A stretch of DNA of 64,000 nt, taken from Acridotheres tristis (lineage: Eukaryota > Chordata > Aves > Passeriformes > Sturnidae). The stretch covers positions 6,114,501-6,178,500 of the forward strand of contig CM072891.1 of assembly GCA_037013685.1 (NCBI GenBank), in the 5' to 3' direction. Below the pieces are notes generated by a model that did no database searches, was not told the DNA's origin, and saw nothing but the letters and a program-made list of their open reading frames with translations. Positions 13,201 to 25,315 of the stretch are shown here, in pieces; position 1 is the first letter of the stretch, and each line of letters begins with the position of its first letter. A program made the position numbers and the translations under genes.

Positions 13201-16200
13201 CTAATAATGAATATTCCACAGTGGTACGAATACCCAAGGCAACTGATCTTGAATGGATTTTTTCCCTGAATGAAGAGGAGAATGAAATCGTACGCAGTGA
13301 ATTTTATTATGAACAGGTGAGGTTGGGAGAGAGTCCAATATAAGCAGTTCACTGGAGAACTACCTCAATACCTATATTTGTCTGTCTTTCCTCAAATTGT
13401 CAGGCTCCCAGCTCTTCCCTGTGTATTGCCATCCTTAGCCTGCACAGTGACAGCACAGTGTGTGGCCACCAACTGATAGAACACTGCTGCAAGTTGTCCC
13501 AAGGGCTCACTAATCCTGAGGTGGATGCTGGACTCCTCATGGACATCATGAAACAATTGCTCTTCAGTGCTAAAATGATGTTTGTAAAAGCTGGAAGGAG
13601 CCAGGACCTAGCTCTCTGTGACAGGTGACTTAATCAGATATTCACTAGGATGTATTGTGGTACTGTCAAGAGCATTATCTTTTTTCACTGAGGTGTGGAG
13701 GTGGAAGGGTTGTTTTGTGGACCAGTTTAAATGAGAAGTTCATAATGCAGGAATAACGTGGAAATTCAAATAGGAGAAGGTCAAGCAGTATGACTACTTA
13801 ATAATTACTGAGAGAATTCTCTTCCTAGGAAGAAATTATTCACAAAGATGGGTGCATATTTTATTTCTAATATTGTTTATCTGCTTTCAATCGGTATTTT
13901 AATATCGGGTTTTAAACCTGTCCTTCCTGAGAATGAATATTTTACACTTCACGTTTTGTCCTACAGAGCTTGAGGGGACAGGTGTGATATATAAATTTCA
14001 CATGAATTGCTTTGATTTGATAAGATAGAGTTGGTGTCTTCAGTCAGTGTGTTACACTGAACATGGCAAAGAAAGCCCAAACAATAACAAATGCTCTGAC
14101 AGGGATAGTATGATGGATAGAGAAACCTGGTGTACTGGTGGTTAGAAACCACTGTCCTAAGAGTTGTCTTTGACATAAAGTTCTTTAATGTACGGTAATA
14201 ATGAAAACATGTGTATTTATGTTTATTATTATTATTATTTATTATTATATTTATGTTATTATGTTTAACTTCTAGCTACATCAGCAAAGTGGATGTGTTG
14301 AATATTTTGGTTGCTGCTGCTTACCGTCCAGTGCCATCTTTGGATCAGATCCTTCTCCCAGCAGCAGTAACAAGACTGAGAAATCAGCTTTTGGAAGCAG
14401 AGTACTATGAACTAGCAATAGAGGTAATGCTGGTGGAGGGATATCAGTGTTAATTCTTCTTTAGTGGCTTTTGTTTTCCTCCCTCCTGAATTCAGATGGG
14501 TGTGATGTATGAAATGGATAATATTTAAACAGTTACAAACTGAGATTAAATTTCTAAACATGGAAAAAATAATTTTCTGAACACTGGAAAAAATTTTCTG
14601 AGATGGAAAAGTCCTGCTGTGGAGCAGGCTGCAGAAGGGAAGGATAAGTGGCCTTGTTTCTTGGAACAGTTAAGATTGGAATGGACTAACTGCAAGGAAT
14701 TCATTAAATGAAGGGATCTTGCAGCCAGTAGAAGGGGTGAGACACTCTTTGTAGCAGGACTTTATCTGAAGCTTAAATGTTAGATTCTATTTGTCTGTAA
14801 TCTGACAGCAGACATTGGTAAGTCACCTTTCCCAACCATTTACTTGGAAATCAGCAATGTTGGCAAATCTATACATCAGAGCCCATCTGAAGTGGTTTAT
14901 CATCAGCTAATCCTGCTCCCAGGATTTTGTAAGCCTCTCTTTTTTGGCATTGTAGTTTGTTAAATACAGGATTATGATACTACAAATAGTATTAAGATTT
15001 GTTAAGCAGTAATAAACATCAAGAATAGATGACCTATTTGAATAGAAATAGTTCTTGTTTAAAAGCAGCTAAAAGAGCTTTAGGTCTACTAAATAAATCC
15101 AGGAATAAAATTTATCAGCAAAGTTGGAAATAAAGTGTGAAATAAATAAATTCTTGACAGTTCATGAAGCATCTTCTGTTGCCTTTTTGAAAACCACAAA
15201 TCTGATGAATTCTGCTCTGTAAAAATCATCACCTTTAGAAAAGCAGATGTGAAAATGTCCTGGTTTAGAACTCATGAACTGAAATTTAACAGATAAACAG
15301 TAGTTTAAACTTATACAATAAAAAATAACCTCCATATTTGGAGATCATGGATGTTTTGGTAGTTGGTATTTTGTTTGCCAGTAATATGGAAATAATCAGC
15401 ATGGGTTTTTCATAGGGTTTTTTAGTTGTTTGTTTTTAATGGGAAATGTGCTCTAGGACAGGAAAGGTCAGAATCACAGACTGTGATAAGACATTTTTCC
15501 TATTTGCTGTACTGGGACTGTGTTGTAAAATTAACAAATGATTTTGAATTTAGGTTTCTACAAAATCTGGATTGGATCCAGGTGGAGCATGGCATGCCTG
15601 GGGCATGGCTTGCCTTAAAGCTGGAAATTTAACTTCAGCAAGAGAGAAGTTTAATCGATGTTTAAAGCCACCCATGGATCTAAACCAGCTGAACCATGGT
15701 TCAAGGCTGGTCCAGGATGTGATACAGTACCTGGAGTCCACAGTGAAGCCAGTACTCATCACAGTAAGAATCTTCTCTGCCTGCTCTGAGGGGCTATGGC
15801 AAAGCCAAGTAATGATGGTTTAGTGCACATCTTACAGCAATGCACGTTCCAATAGGAGGTGTTTGGGTGTTTATTTTCCTTCTTTGTCATAATTGTGTAT
15901 TGCTGAGAAATTTTTTAGCTGTTTCATCACATTGAAGTAGTGCCTGAGAACCAGATCATAGGATTTTATAGCAATTTGGGATGTACTTTGTGGAGGGAAA
16001 AGAGGCTGTACTGGATAATGTACTATATGTACTATATTACTGTGGTCTACGGAAGCTAAAGTTAATCCCATCAGTATTTTGTGGTGCTGCAGTGATACAA
16101 TTTTTCTACTGAAACTCTGGTAACTTTACAAAAATTCAAAGACTTTCAAATGCTTTCCCACTCCTTTCATCAAAAACCACTATTAAATGGTTTGGAATTC

Positions 16201-19200
16201 TGATTAGGTACCAAAAAATTATTCTTTGTCCTAAATAACTGCAGAATCATGATGATGAAGGACCAAGTATGTATTTTAGAAGAACAAAAAAGCCTCTTTG
16301 AACTGGGTTGCTGAAGTAACTGTTGACATTGGAATTTTTTTAAAGTAAGCCTTCTCCCTGTCCTTGGAAACAGCTATGCTGGGTACAGCAAAGTTCAGCA
16401 CATCTGTTGATAGCAGGGTTCCAGTCTAGTGTTTATAAAAAGCATTGCTGGATTCTCACTCCTCTGAAGCAATTTCTATTTTAAAAACAATAGTAACGAA
16501 AATGCAGCAGGGCTCTCTGAAAAGAAGGTTTTCTCTTGCTGGTCACCTGTCATTGGTTCTCTGTGTTAATGGCAGGACGATGATTACTTTGCCACGCTGA
16601 GGGAACTTGAAGCAACACTGAGAACAAGAAGTCTGTCTCTGGACATGATGTGTGAGGGGAAGATTCAGCACAACAGCTATTATCAGGAGTGCTTGTTCTA
16701 TTTACATAGTTATGGCACTAATCTGGCAATAATAAGCTTTTACATGAGGCATGACTGTATGAGAGAAGCACTGCTTCACTTGTTAAATAAGGTGAGTAAT
16801 TCAGTTTTCATCACTGAAACTGAAACTTGAAAAACAGCTGTGAGCATCATGCAGTGTTTGGGTGGTTTTCTGCACAGGGGTTTGCAGAGGTCCTGAAATG
16901 CTGTTACACAAACTATCCAGTGACTGACAAAAATTCAGTGAGACAGAAGAATATTGATCTTTACAGATCCAGAGAAGAGAATGTGCAGTTTTGGTCCTTT
17001 AATAGAGTTCCTGCATCAACAGCACTTTGTCTTTTTTTCTGTGATGTTGAAAACCTGGGACTGTTATCATAGAGTTCACCTATGTTTGCACTTCTGTAAC
17101 ATTAGGAATATAAGGGAATACAGAGGACAGAAGTCTAGGGAACCCAAAATGTGGGAACCCTTAAAGAAACTGCGTAATATAAGAAGACATAAGTATCTCT
17201 GGAGTAAACAGTTCTATTGGTGCTAAACTACAAGTAAATCTAGAAATTATTCCAAGTTCTTACTATGACAGTAGGGATGCTTCTTAGGAGATGTGAATCC
17301 ATTATATCTCACCAGCTTATTAGAGTGTGGTGTTTTCTTTGTTTCCTTTTCTAAGTTGCTGTGCTTGTGTTTGAATTTCTGATATTTTTTTTTAATTTGA
17401 AATAACTCTTATTGAGAATGTACAAATTGAAACACCAACTTCCATTATCTTTATCTGGCTATGAGGTTTGTTAATAGAAAATTAAGATGCCTTATCTGCT
17501 CTGCTTTCTCATTGTACCATCAGTCATTCTAAACTCTTACAGTCATCTGCATATGGAATTACCTTTTTAAATGTATCTTTTACATCAGTTTAAATCTGCT
17601 TTTAAAGAAAAGTTGTATATTTTTACAATGTGGGTGATTTAATGTCACGTCTTTAGTAGCAGACTTGGAAAATAGTCTAGACAGACAATTTAATGTACAA
17701 ATTTTGGACAAGGAACTGGTAGTAGTCATACAAACCAGAGAGGAGGATTTGTTCCCCTAAAGCTCTAAGCTTCTGACTAAACATTTTGCAGTTGGTTGTT
17801 TGGAGACATTTTATGTGTGCAGACATTGTCACTTGTATCTTACTCTGAGATACAAAAAAAATTTCAAAAATTTCGTAACAAACCTTTAAAACATTTGTGA
17901 TGGCCCTGTTGACACATATTAATGTTACTGTGGAAAGAAGCACATGTGAGGCTGCATTTGCAAGACCACAGTCAAGAGGTCAAGGGAAGTAAATATTCCC
18001 CTCAGGTCACTACTTGGAAGGTTTCATCTGGACAGCTGTGCCCAGTCCTGGGTTCCCAAGTACAAAACAGACACTGTCAAAGTGAAGCAAGTCTAATTGA
18101 AGGCCACCAAAGTGTCTAGGGGCCTGAAACACCTGATAGTTATGGAGAGTGATAGAGCTAGGTTTTTCCTGCTGGAAGAAAAGGCAAGAGGAGATCTGTG
18201 TGCTGTTTTAAGCTGCCAAGTGGATGATTATAGCAAAAATAGAGCCATACTTATATGTGCCCAGTAAAAGGGTAGGAGGCAGTGGACACAACTGGGAGCA
18301 AGGGAAATTGCAACTGGATATAAAGAAAGAGGTTTTGGGTTTGTTTTGGGTTTTTTGGGTACGTATATTTAGACATGGAACCAGGGCTACAGGGAGGTTG
18401 TTGGACCTCCTTTGTCGTGCTCAGAACTTGACTGAACAGGTTCAGAGTAGTGTGACACAACTTGGAAGTCATTCTTGAGTGGGATTTTGAATTAAATAAC
18501 TCCCAAAAATCCCTACTGATCTAAATTATTTATTACTTTTATGATCTCTGTCACTTAATATGCCTTTGTATGACATAAGGAAAATAAGCTACAGTGGCTT
18601 TGCTTCAGGCTCCTTTCTGTTTGTGTAGGAATCCCCATCAGAAGTGTTTATTGAAGGGATCTTCATTCCGAGTTATGAAAGTGGAAAACTGCATATGTTG
18701 GAGAACTTACTGGAAACTATTGATCCAGGATTGGAAAGCTGGGGAGTCTACTTGATTGCAGCCTGCAAATACTTGCAGAGAAAGAACTATTACCATATTC
18801 TGTATGAACTGCAACAGTTCATGAAGGTAAGTTGAGGGACAGTGCCATCTCTCTCAATGAAATGCTGAATGCTGTCAGACTTTTGGTCATTTACTTTGAT
18901 CTGAACCTGCATGCTGGACAAGTATTTTTTGCCTCTTTACAGTCGTAGAAAACATAGAAAAGCCTGAGCCTTGCTAAAACTGACCTGATCCATGTCATGG
19001 ATCTGGCACATTGTATCAAAGAAAACAGCATTGCCTGCTCTGTGAGCCCTTCAGTGCAGACAGTGATACTGAAGGTGGTGTCCTGTGGTCCCTCTTAGTG
19101 ACGAGTGCATTTCTTCCAGGATCACGTTCGTGCTGCAATGACCTGCATTAGATTTTTCACTCATGGAGCAAAGTCTTACACTGAACTTGGAGGAAAACAG

Positions 19201-22200
19201 ACATGGCTTCTAAAGATCAAGGACCATCTCAAAGTCTATCTGCAGGAGGTCTCAAGAAGTTCAGGAAGGAAAAAAATGACATTCACTTTTCGGAAGAAAA
19301 TGTCTGCTACGGATGTGTCAAGGTATCTATAAACAAGAAGCTAAGTTTTAGGAGAGGTAAATGAAATTCAGGCTTTACACTTTGGGGTGTTTCTTCATTT
19401 AATTTAAGTTGGCTTTACTTAACACTTGCTGGTTGTCCAAATCTGCTTTTATGTAGTTACAGGTGTAGGATTCCCATCACTTTTTCCCCCAACGGTCCAA
19501 ACTAGGAGATGGGCAGTTGTTTCTATCAAAAATATGTATCTGTATCAGACTACCCTCCTTTAATTAAAAAAAAAATAGGAACCCTACAGTTCATAGACAA
19601 TTATACATCATTCCACAAATGCTTTTTCTCTTCTTCTCCAAAAAGCAAGCAGCTTTGTAGTGCTTTACTGTCTACTGAGGTTAACTCAAAACACTGCACT
19701 ATGTACAAGCTATAGGTGCCAGAGGAAACTGGATTCCTGTATTCAAAAGTAAGAGTGTAAATTTAGCCAGATCTCCCTTGTAGTTGGGGTTTTATATCTT
19801 GGTTTTCTTAGAGGCTTTTTTCTTTCTCTTTTTAGGGTGGACTCTTAACTTAAACTGGAAGGGCATGTGTGTGATGAGGTGAAAAAGCAGGAATAGATAT
19901 TTATTTTGTGATCCAGTTTCTCTGGCTCACTTCTTTGAAATAATGTGAATAATTGCTCAACTTCAGCTTGTGATGCATGTTAAGTGCACAGATCTGAAAA
20001 GTAATGTTGCTGCAGACTTGTACAATGGACAAAGTCAAAAAGCAACTAAAATAATTGTTTATAAGTATATCTTCTCTTGAAAGGTATTGAAATAATAATT
20101 GACACTTTCACTGTTACAAAATAAAGTCAGATTTTTTTTTCACTATCTAGGCACATCAATACAGTTGATCTGCAGATGGAAGTAACAAAGTTCCTGCATC
20201 AATGTGAGAGCTCAGGAGCTTCTCAAATGACAGATTCCTCCTTGCCCACACTCTTTGGAAACAACAACATGAAAATGGATGTTGCTTGCAAGGTACTAAT
20301 TGCTATTTTAAAAACACAGCTCTATTTTTCATCAACAGTACTAACTCATAATGGAGGTTGAAGTATTTAATGGTTGGAGCAGTTTCTTATATTTTTTATG
20401 GGTAGGTTACTTATGCATGAATGCAACCCATATTTATGAAAAATTCGTGTTTTCTCTCAAAGTAGCAGAGAACATGTGAGAACTTGGAGCTCATCTCCTC
20501 AAAGTTTAAATTTTCAGAGGCAGAGCATCCAAAATACAAATAGTAATATTCCTTTTGACTGTGCATCCCATTATGTTTGGAATCAAGGCAGATAATGCTA
20601 TAATGCTAAGCATTCTTAACTTTGGCTCATCTCCATCTGTATATTGCCTAATGTCCCTCAGGGAAGCAGTGTGTGACCACAGACCCTATAATTTGCTGTA
20701 CTTCTTGGGATGGTGCTGTTTTCTGTTGAAGTAATGCATTTTCTTTTGGCCTCTGGGCAAAATCTGGATTTGCATTAATATTATTTAACTGTACATAATG
20801 AAAAAGGAATGTGCATTCCCAGACTTGTCTATGCCTCTTTTTTCAGGTCATATTGGAAGGCAAAAACATTGAGGAGGGGTTTGGGATTGCATTTAGAGTT
20901 CTCCAGGTATGGAAAAACTTGATATAACAAACAATATTATTACAAAGTAATGCCTGAAAGCAGCAATTATTTAAACAAAAGCCTTTTTCCCCTCCAAATA
21001 TGTTTTAATCCCCAGTAAAGAAAAACTTGCTGAAAGGAAGGTCACAAGTTTAAGTCTTACATGTCTATGTATTTGTGGAAGTTTGGTAAAGAAATTAAGT
21101 TGCTTTTTCATTCAAATGTAGGACATTTCCAGAGTAATTGGGTCCTACTAAGGAAGGTCCTACTAAGCTTTTCCTTTGCTGTGCACCTTGTTCAGTGTTT
21201 TAACTCCAGCAAACCACAGTCATAGATGTGTGTAGAGACCTCTCACGTGGTAGCTCTCTGCAGTTCATGACAATCGTGCAAAGACAGTGAATAAATAAGG
21301 TCAGGGCTCTCTCTGTTCTATTCTCCTGATTTGAGAGCAGAATTAATTAACTGGAAACTCTCACTGGGGACCTTTCACTGCTCGTGTCGGGTAGGAATTG
21401 AGTGATTATCAGTCAGCGTAGCTCATGAGCCTTCAAATTCTTCTCATTGTTTCTCATCAATAAAGTCCCAGACAGTAGAGCAGGGCACTTTTGGACAGAG
21501 GTGGCACACTGAAAGAATATTTATGGATGTGGCAGGCCCTGTTTCTTCTTTCATGGATGTACAAGGCAGAATTCCTGTCTGCAGGGAGATGGAGAGCCTT
21601 AGAAAAACTGCACTTCTAAGCAGCAGCAGCAGCAGCCACTATCTCCAGTAAAAATGGAGGAGCAAGTCCAGCTGCTATCACTTCCATTTCCATCCTTTTT
21701 TTTCGTCTTTACGTGCTCATTGCAGGATCAGTTCACAGTTTTTATCATCTCTTCCCTCATGTGGATGGTGTACAATGGTCAATTGCCTCCTGTTTGAGAT
21801 ATCCAGAAGGTGACTGCTGGTGGCGGGGCTGGAGAAATATAGTGTGAACATGCTAAGTTAGGGAGAAGTGGGTAGGGATCTAGGAAAGACTTTTTGTCAG
21901 AAGAAATAAAACTGATTTTTTGCCACTCCTGAAAAGAAGGCAGTAACAGCACTCTTGTTCTTAAGCAGGATTGATTTTTACAAATCTGGTTATAAAAAAA
22001 CCTTTAAGTTAACCCCGAGCAGTGGTGAGTGGAAAACCAGAGGCTCCCAAAAAGCTTTGACTTTTTGGAGTGTGGTGTGGTATTTCGTCTTTAGGAGAGA
22101 CTGTCTCAGTTGTGTAGACTCCCTTTGAGCAAACCTGCTGAGAACATTCAATGTGTTGCTCTGATGTTCCAACTACCTCTAGGACTTCCAGCTGGAGGCT

Positions 22201-24461
22201 ACAGAAGTGTACAGCAAAGTGGCCAAGCATCTGGTGAAGCAGCAGAAGTACAGCGAGATCCAGCAGCTCCTGAAGTGTGTCAATGAGTCTGGAGTGGCAG
22301 CAAAAAATGATGGGGATAACATTATCCTAAACTGTCTAAATGAGTTCAAAAACATTCCTGCTGAGGTAATTCTATCCTCCATTGTGTCCCTTTTGAAGTA
22401 AAAAGGATATAGACAATACAGGCTACAGGGAAGTCTGGTGCCTGTACTGCTCTGTTAGTGAGTCCTTTGGATGTTCTGGCTCCATACTACAGGCACAGCT
22501 TAAAGGTGGGAGTGTGTGGTTTGCCTTGTACAAGATACTCTGAGAGGAAACCGTAAGTCGCTATAGCACACTCCTACCCTGCACTTCCCAAATGGATACC
22601 CATGGGAGGGACAGAACTTTTGCTTCACAAGGTACTGTCAGATGCTGCTGATTGCAGCAGGAGGTGTTCCCTTCAGTGAGGCTTCCCTGGCTAACACAGA
22701 GGATGTGTGGAGGCAGAAACCTCCTGCCTCCATAGGAACCAATTTTGTGATTCCCTTTTTACATACCACAGTGTTTTTTCCATCCCAGTGAAGGAAGGAG
22801 ATGCATTCTGCTAGTTCTATTAATTAGATTAGGGGATGCAGCCCACTCTTTGGGTCAGGGTGGGCCATGGGGTTACTCCTTCTGGGGTGCGGGGAACCTA
22901 CAAATTCATTTCCCACAACACAATGAGTCCATGAGAGACTCAGCGTTCTCTAGGGATACCCCCAGAGATGGCAGGCAGGAAAGCTGTGGGTAAAGGGAAA
23001 ACTTGGATTTAGTATTTTTTTTGTATTTTCTACATCTGCAACTCTCAAGCTGGGACAGTCTAAGCACCTGTTGTGATCTCAGCAGCCCTGCCTGCCCACA
23101 GGGGTTTGATCCCTGATGGGGTAAAGTTTTGCAGACTATTACCACTTTAAATGTGAACACCTTTTCCCTTTTTTGGATGCAGGATCTCGATAATCTGATT
23201 CAGGATATGGACAGTGATGAAAACAAGGTAAGTAAAAGCACAGTAGAAAGAGCTAAACAGCCCAGTCTTCGTCTGCAGCTTGCAGGGTCTTTCTCACTGT
23301 CTTCTCTCTCATTCTCATGCAAGTAAGATTTTTGAAGGCTAATTCCTGGATTGCAGAAATCAGAGTGAATTCCTCAAGGCCATGGTGTTTGTGTAAAGCT
23401 GTGACATACAGGTACTAATTGGGACTATCCCTATTAGTTCCCTGAGAGCCCTCAGAGTGAGGGTTAGAGTGCCAGGAAAAGTATTTCAGAAAGGCACATT
23501 GGTGGGTTTGTTGGTTTTGTTACTGAACTTTTCACATAGGTGCACGTAAGTTTCTAGTAATGGCAAACAGCTAATGCTGATCACTTCAGCTTATAGTTTC
23601 AGGATTATACTATTTCTGTGGTGATTGAGAGTCAAATGATAAAACTTCCCCAGCTTCTGATAGACTTTTTCTTTTAGAGGAAATGAAGCCTAAGCTAGTT
23701 TATTTCTTTGTTGGCTTTCAAAGCAGCCAGCCAAGCCACTGGAGAACTGTAGATGCCTGTTTATAGAAGTGGCTGTGACTTAGCATTTGGGAATTGTTGT
23801 AGAACCTGAGTGGCATAGCTGGGAATAAAATCTAAAGATTTGTGACAGTCCTCTGTCTGCTCTGAATGACAAACTCCCTGTTGTAGGCAGATTAAAAAGT
23901 GGGCTTTTAATTCTGCTTTTTTGTAAGATCTATCACTGAAAGATGGGAGTTGTTCTAGAGCCAACAGTGGAAGAAAATGACAGACTCTGATTCTTTGCCA
24001 TGAGGATACTGTAATTAGTGCATGAGATAGGTGTATTTTATTAAGTTTGTGTCTTGTAGACACTTCTTTACTGTATGAACATGAAATTAGTATCAGGAAT
24101 CCTATTTGCCCATCTTTTCCACTGGGATCTGCTTCGTGCCATGCTATTTGGTAATGTGGCACCACTGGCTACTCATGAGTCCCCGCTTAAGCTTGCCCAG
24201 TGAGTTTGCTGCAGCTTTCTGGCCAGGCTGTGAGTGTGTGTTGTGCTGCAGATCCAGGCGTACCTGCTGTGCAGCAAGCTGCGCTCGGCGTACCTGGTGT
24301 CGGTGCGGCAGGAGAAGGCGCGCGCCGTGCAGCTGGTCCAGCGCGTGCGCCAGCTGGCCGAGAGCAGCGGCGACCACGTCGTCCAGGCCATCTGCTCCCA
24401 GTGGCTCGCAGTGCACCAGCCCAAGGTGAGAAATCGGCTTCCCCAGGGCACCAGGAAGTAA
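503..24461 (+). CDS. ZFYVE26: ZFYVE26 (spastizin), 3' half, 22 exons
   Basis: FYVE-finger protein that binds PI3P, partners SPG11 and the AP-5 adaptor, and acts in lysosome/autophagosome recycling (family knowledge; human loss causes SPG15). Exons: 503-1239, 1806-2002, 2876-2980, 3567-3689, 4183-4359, 5494-5740, 6858-6956, 8596-8753, 9681-9850, 11157-11185, 13195-13316, 13404-13624, 14276-14423, 15554-15763, 16576-16791, 18629-18826, 19120-19322, 20151-20292, 20847-20906, 22183-22365, 23183-23227, 24252-24461. Every junction is GT/AG, and phases chain without a break to TAA at 24459. That gives 1332 residues, about half of the roughly 2540-residue human protein. The FYVE finger is at fragment residues 595-657. 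The remaining C-terminus (about 675 residues, helical-looking) keeps family blocks such as SEFYYEQ, ISKVDVLNILVAAAYR and YYHILYELQQFMK. The first exon begins in phase 1, so upstream exons lie outside the window. Confidence 0.96.
6979..7312 (+). mobile_element. Fragment of an avian endogenous-retrovirus LTR
   Basis: Non-coding stretch in a ZFYVE26 intron. It begins TGTTGGGGTTTAACC and has the CACTCCCTC, GGTTGAGGTAAAGACAG and CAATTGCCCACCACC blocks that I recognise from a common avian LTR family. The far end appears lost and no internal gag/pol/env-like frame lies next to it, so it is probably a truncated solo LTR. The name rests on memory of the repeat, and the boundaries are approximate. Confidence 0.55.
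8596..8753 (+). CDS. ZFYVE26: ZFYVE26 exon, first part of FYVE finger
   Basis: Encodes a proline-rich linker (PPEKPPPKQQ) and then the start of the FYVE domain: the W-x-x-D motif (WIPDD) and the first zinc pair C-M-V-C (fragment residues C604 and C607). It ends in phase 0 after RFTM at GTAAGG. The finger is therefore split between its first and second zinc pairs by a 927-nt intron. Confidence 0.95.
9681..9850 (+). CDS. ZFYVE26: ZFYVE26 exon, FYVE core
   Basis: Carries the basic PI3P-binding signature RRHHCRRCG and the RVC motif (RVCDQC). Zinc ligands C621, C624, C629, C632, C650 and C653 complete the set of eight with the previous exon, so the domain looks functional. It ends in phase 2 before GTAAGT. 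Confidence 0.96.
11157..11185 (+). CDS. ZFYVE26: ZFYVE26 29-nt microexon with tandem acceptor
   Basis: Lies between ttacag and GTAAGG. It joins phase 2 upstream to phase 1 downstream and adds a charged linker (RKEDRDQEE) just after the FYVE domain. The acceptor is ACAGCAG: use of the second AG (exon start 11160) would delete one arginine and keep the frame. Assignment rests on the phase match and on the need for a bridge between 9850 and 13195. Confidence 0.78.
13195..13624 (+). CDS. ZFYVE26: ZFYVE26 exon pair after the FYVE linker
   Basis: Two exons, 13195-13316 and 13404-13624, separated by an 87-nt intron, the shortest in the gene here. They encode the conserved run from VVRIPKATDLEWIF through SEFYYEQ to AKMMFVKAG, the start of the C-terminal helical region. 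Confidence 0.93.
14222..14262. repeat. TTA microsatellite
   Basis: Imperfect (TTA)n just upstream of the acceptor of the 14276 exon; it forms part of the AT-rich tract before that splice site. Confidence 0.8.
17940..18478 (+). mobile_element. Diverged CR1 LINE fragment
   Basis: Sits in the intron before the 18629 exon. The order of blocks (CTGTGCCCAGTCCTGGG, a degraded AAAGTGTCTAGGGGCCTGAA block, GAGGAGATCTG and GACATGGAACCAGGGC) follows the 3' coding part of CR1 ORF2, but many substitutions and indels have broken the frame. It is an old 5'-truncated copy. Confidence 0.65.
24252..24461 (+). CDS. ZFYVE26: ZFYVE26 terminal exon, unusually GC-rich
   Basis: Opens after ctgcag with IQAYLLCSKLRSAYLVSV, which matches the family C-terminus, and ends TRK-stop at 24459-24461. 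Almost every third codon position in the first 60 codons is G or C and CpG is frequent, unlike the other exons of this gene in the window. Confidence 0.93.
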   Translation: MQAYLLCSKLRSAYLVSVRQEKARAVQLVQRVRQLAESSGDHVVQAICSQWLAVHQPKVRNRLPQGTRK

Positions 24462-25315
24462 CGTGGGACTGACACGCGCCGTCGTGCTGAAGGAGGAGGC
24501 TTCAACACAGAGCAAAGGTGCGAGGCTCAGCAGCCTCCGGGCGAAACGGAGCTCTCTTGACTGGTGTCAGTGGCAAATGGATGCTGCTAATGTGCCTCTG
24601 GTGAAAGGAAGGGAACTAAATTACAAGTGCCAGTCCTGTATTTTGACAAACAGTCGCTACCTCAGGGTGTTCTTTGGCTCTCTTCTTGATGCGGGGAGGG
24701 GGGCAGTTTCCAACTGAACAAGCAAGGATTTAGATGTATGGAAGAGAGCACTTTTGTTTCCGGCTTTAGTTTTTTGTTTTGTTGGTTTTTAATTTTTGAG
24801 GGGGTTGATATTTTTTGAAAAGCACTGAAATTAATAATATGTGTTTTATTTTTAATCCAGAAAACATACGTAGAGAGGACAGAAAAATTTTATCAACTCG
24901 ATGTAGCCTAGAGTATAAAATTTTTGTGATGTTTCCCGTAAAATTTTCAAGATTGGAGAGTTTTTCTGTTACTAAGACTAAAACTCAGATTTATTTTTTT
25001 TTTAAGCCTCTAGACAAATCATTGCTACTTTTCTTTTAGGCCCCTCCCACCACTAGCACAATGTACCCATTTTTTTTTAGTTTGTTTGAAAAGGTAGGAA
25101 CTGATTCTTTATGGCAGATTTGTACTTACCAGTCACACTGTGTGATGTGTGCCATAGATGTGGCACTTGGGCTAGTGCCAACTAGATGAATGAAGTTATA
25201 AAGGGCATATCCTGTAAGGGGAGTACAAAGGGAAAATAAGCCTTTAAAATAGTTGAAAAATCACGTGCCTCTTTCTTTACTATGGTAATACCCAATAAAT
25301 CATTGTGATGCAGCT
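24462..25315 (+). other. ZFYVE26: Probable ZFYVE26 3'UTR
   Basis: Non-coding sequence after the TAA. It is GC-rich for the first ~100 bp, then AT-rich. An AATAAA at 25294-25299 is the first canonical poly(A) signal I see on this strand after the stop, giving a 3'UTR of roughly 850 nt. Another AATAAA lies at 26539-26544. The true end cannot be set from sequence alone. Confidence 0.4.
25294..25299 (+). promoter_or_regulatory. Candidate ZFYVE26 poly(A) signal AATAAA
   Basis: Canonical hexamer about 830 nt after the ZFYVE26 stop, followed by a T/G-rich stretch. Confidence 0.35.

Noticed and set aside
23761..24165. 134-codon minus-strand open frame between ZFYVE26 exons
   Set aside because: Antisense intronic, no motif or family resemblance, length within the chance range seen elsewhere in the window.
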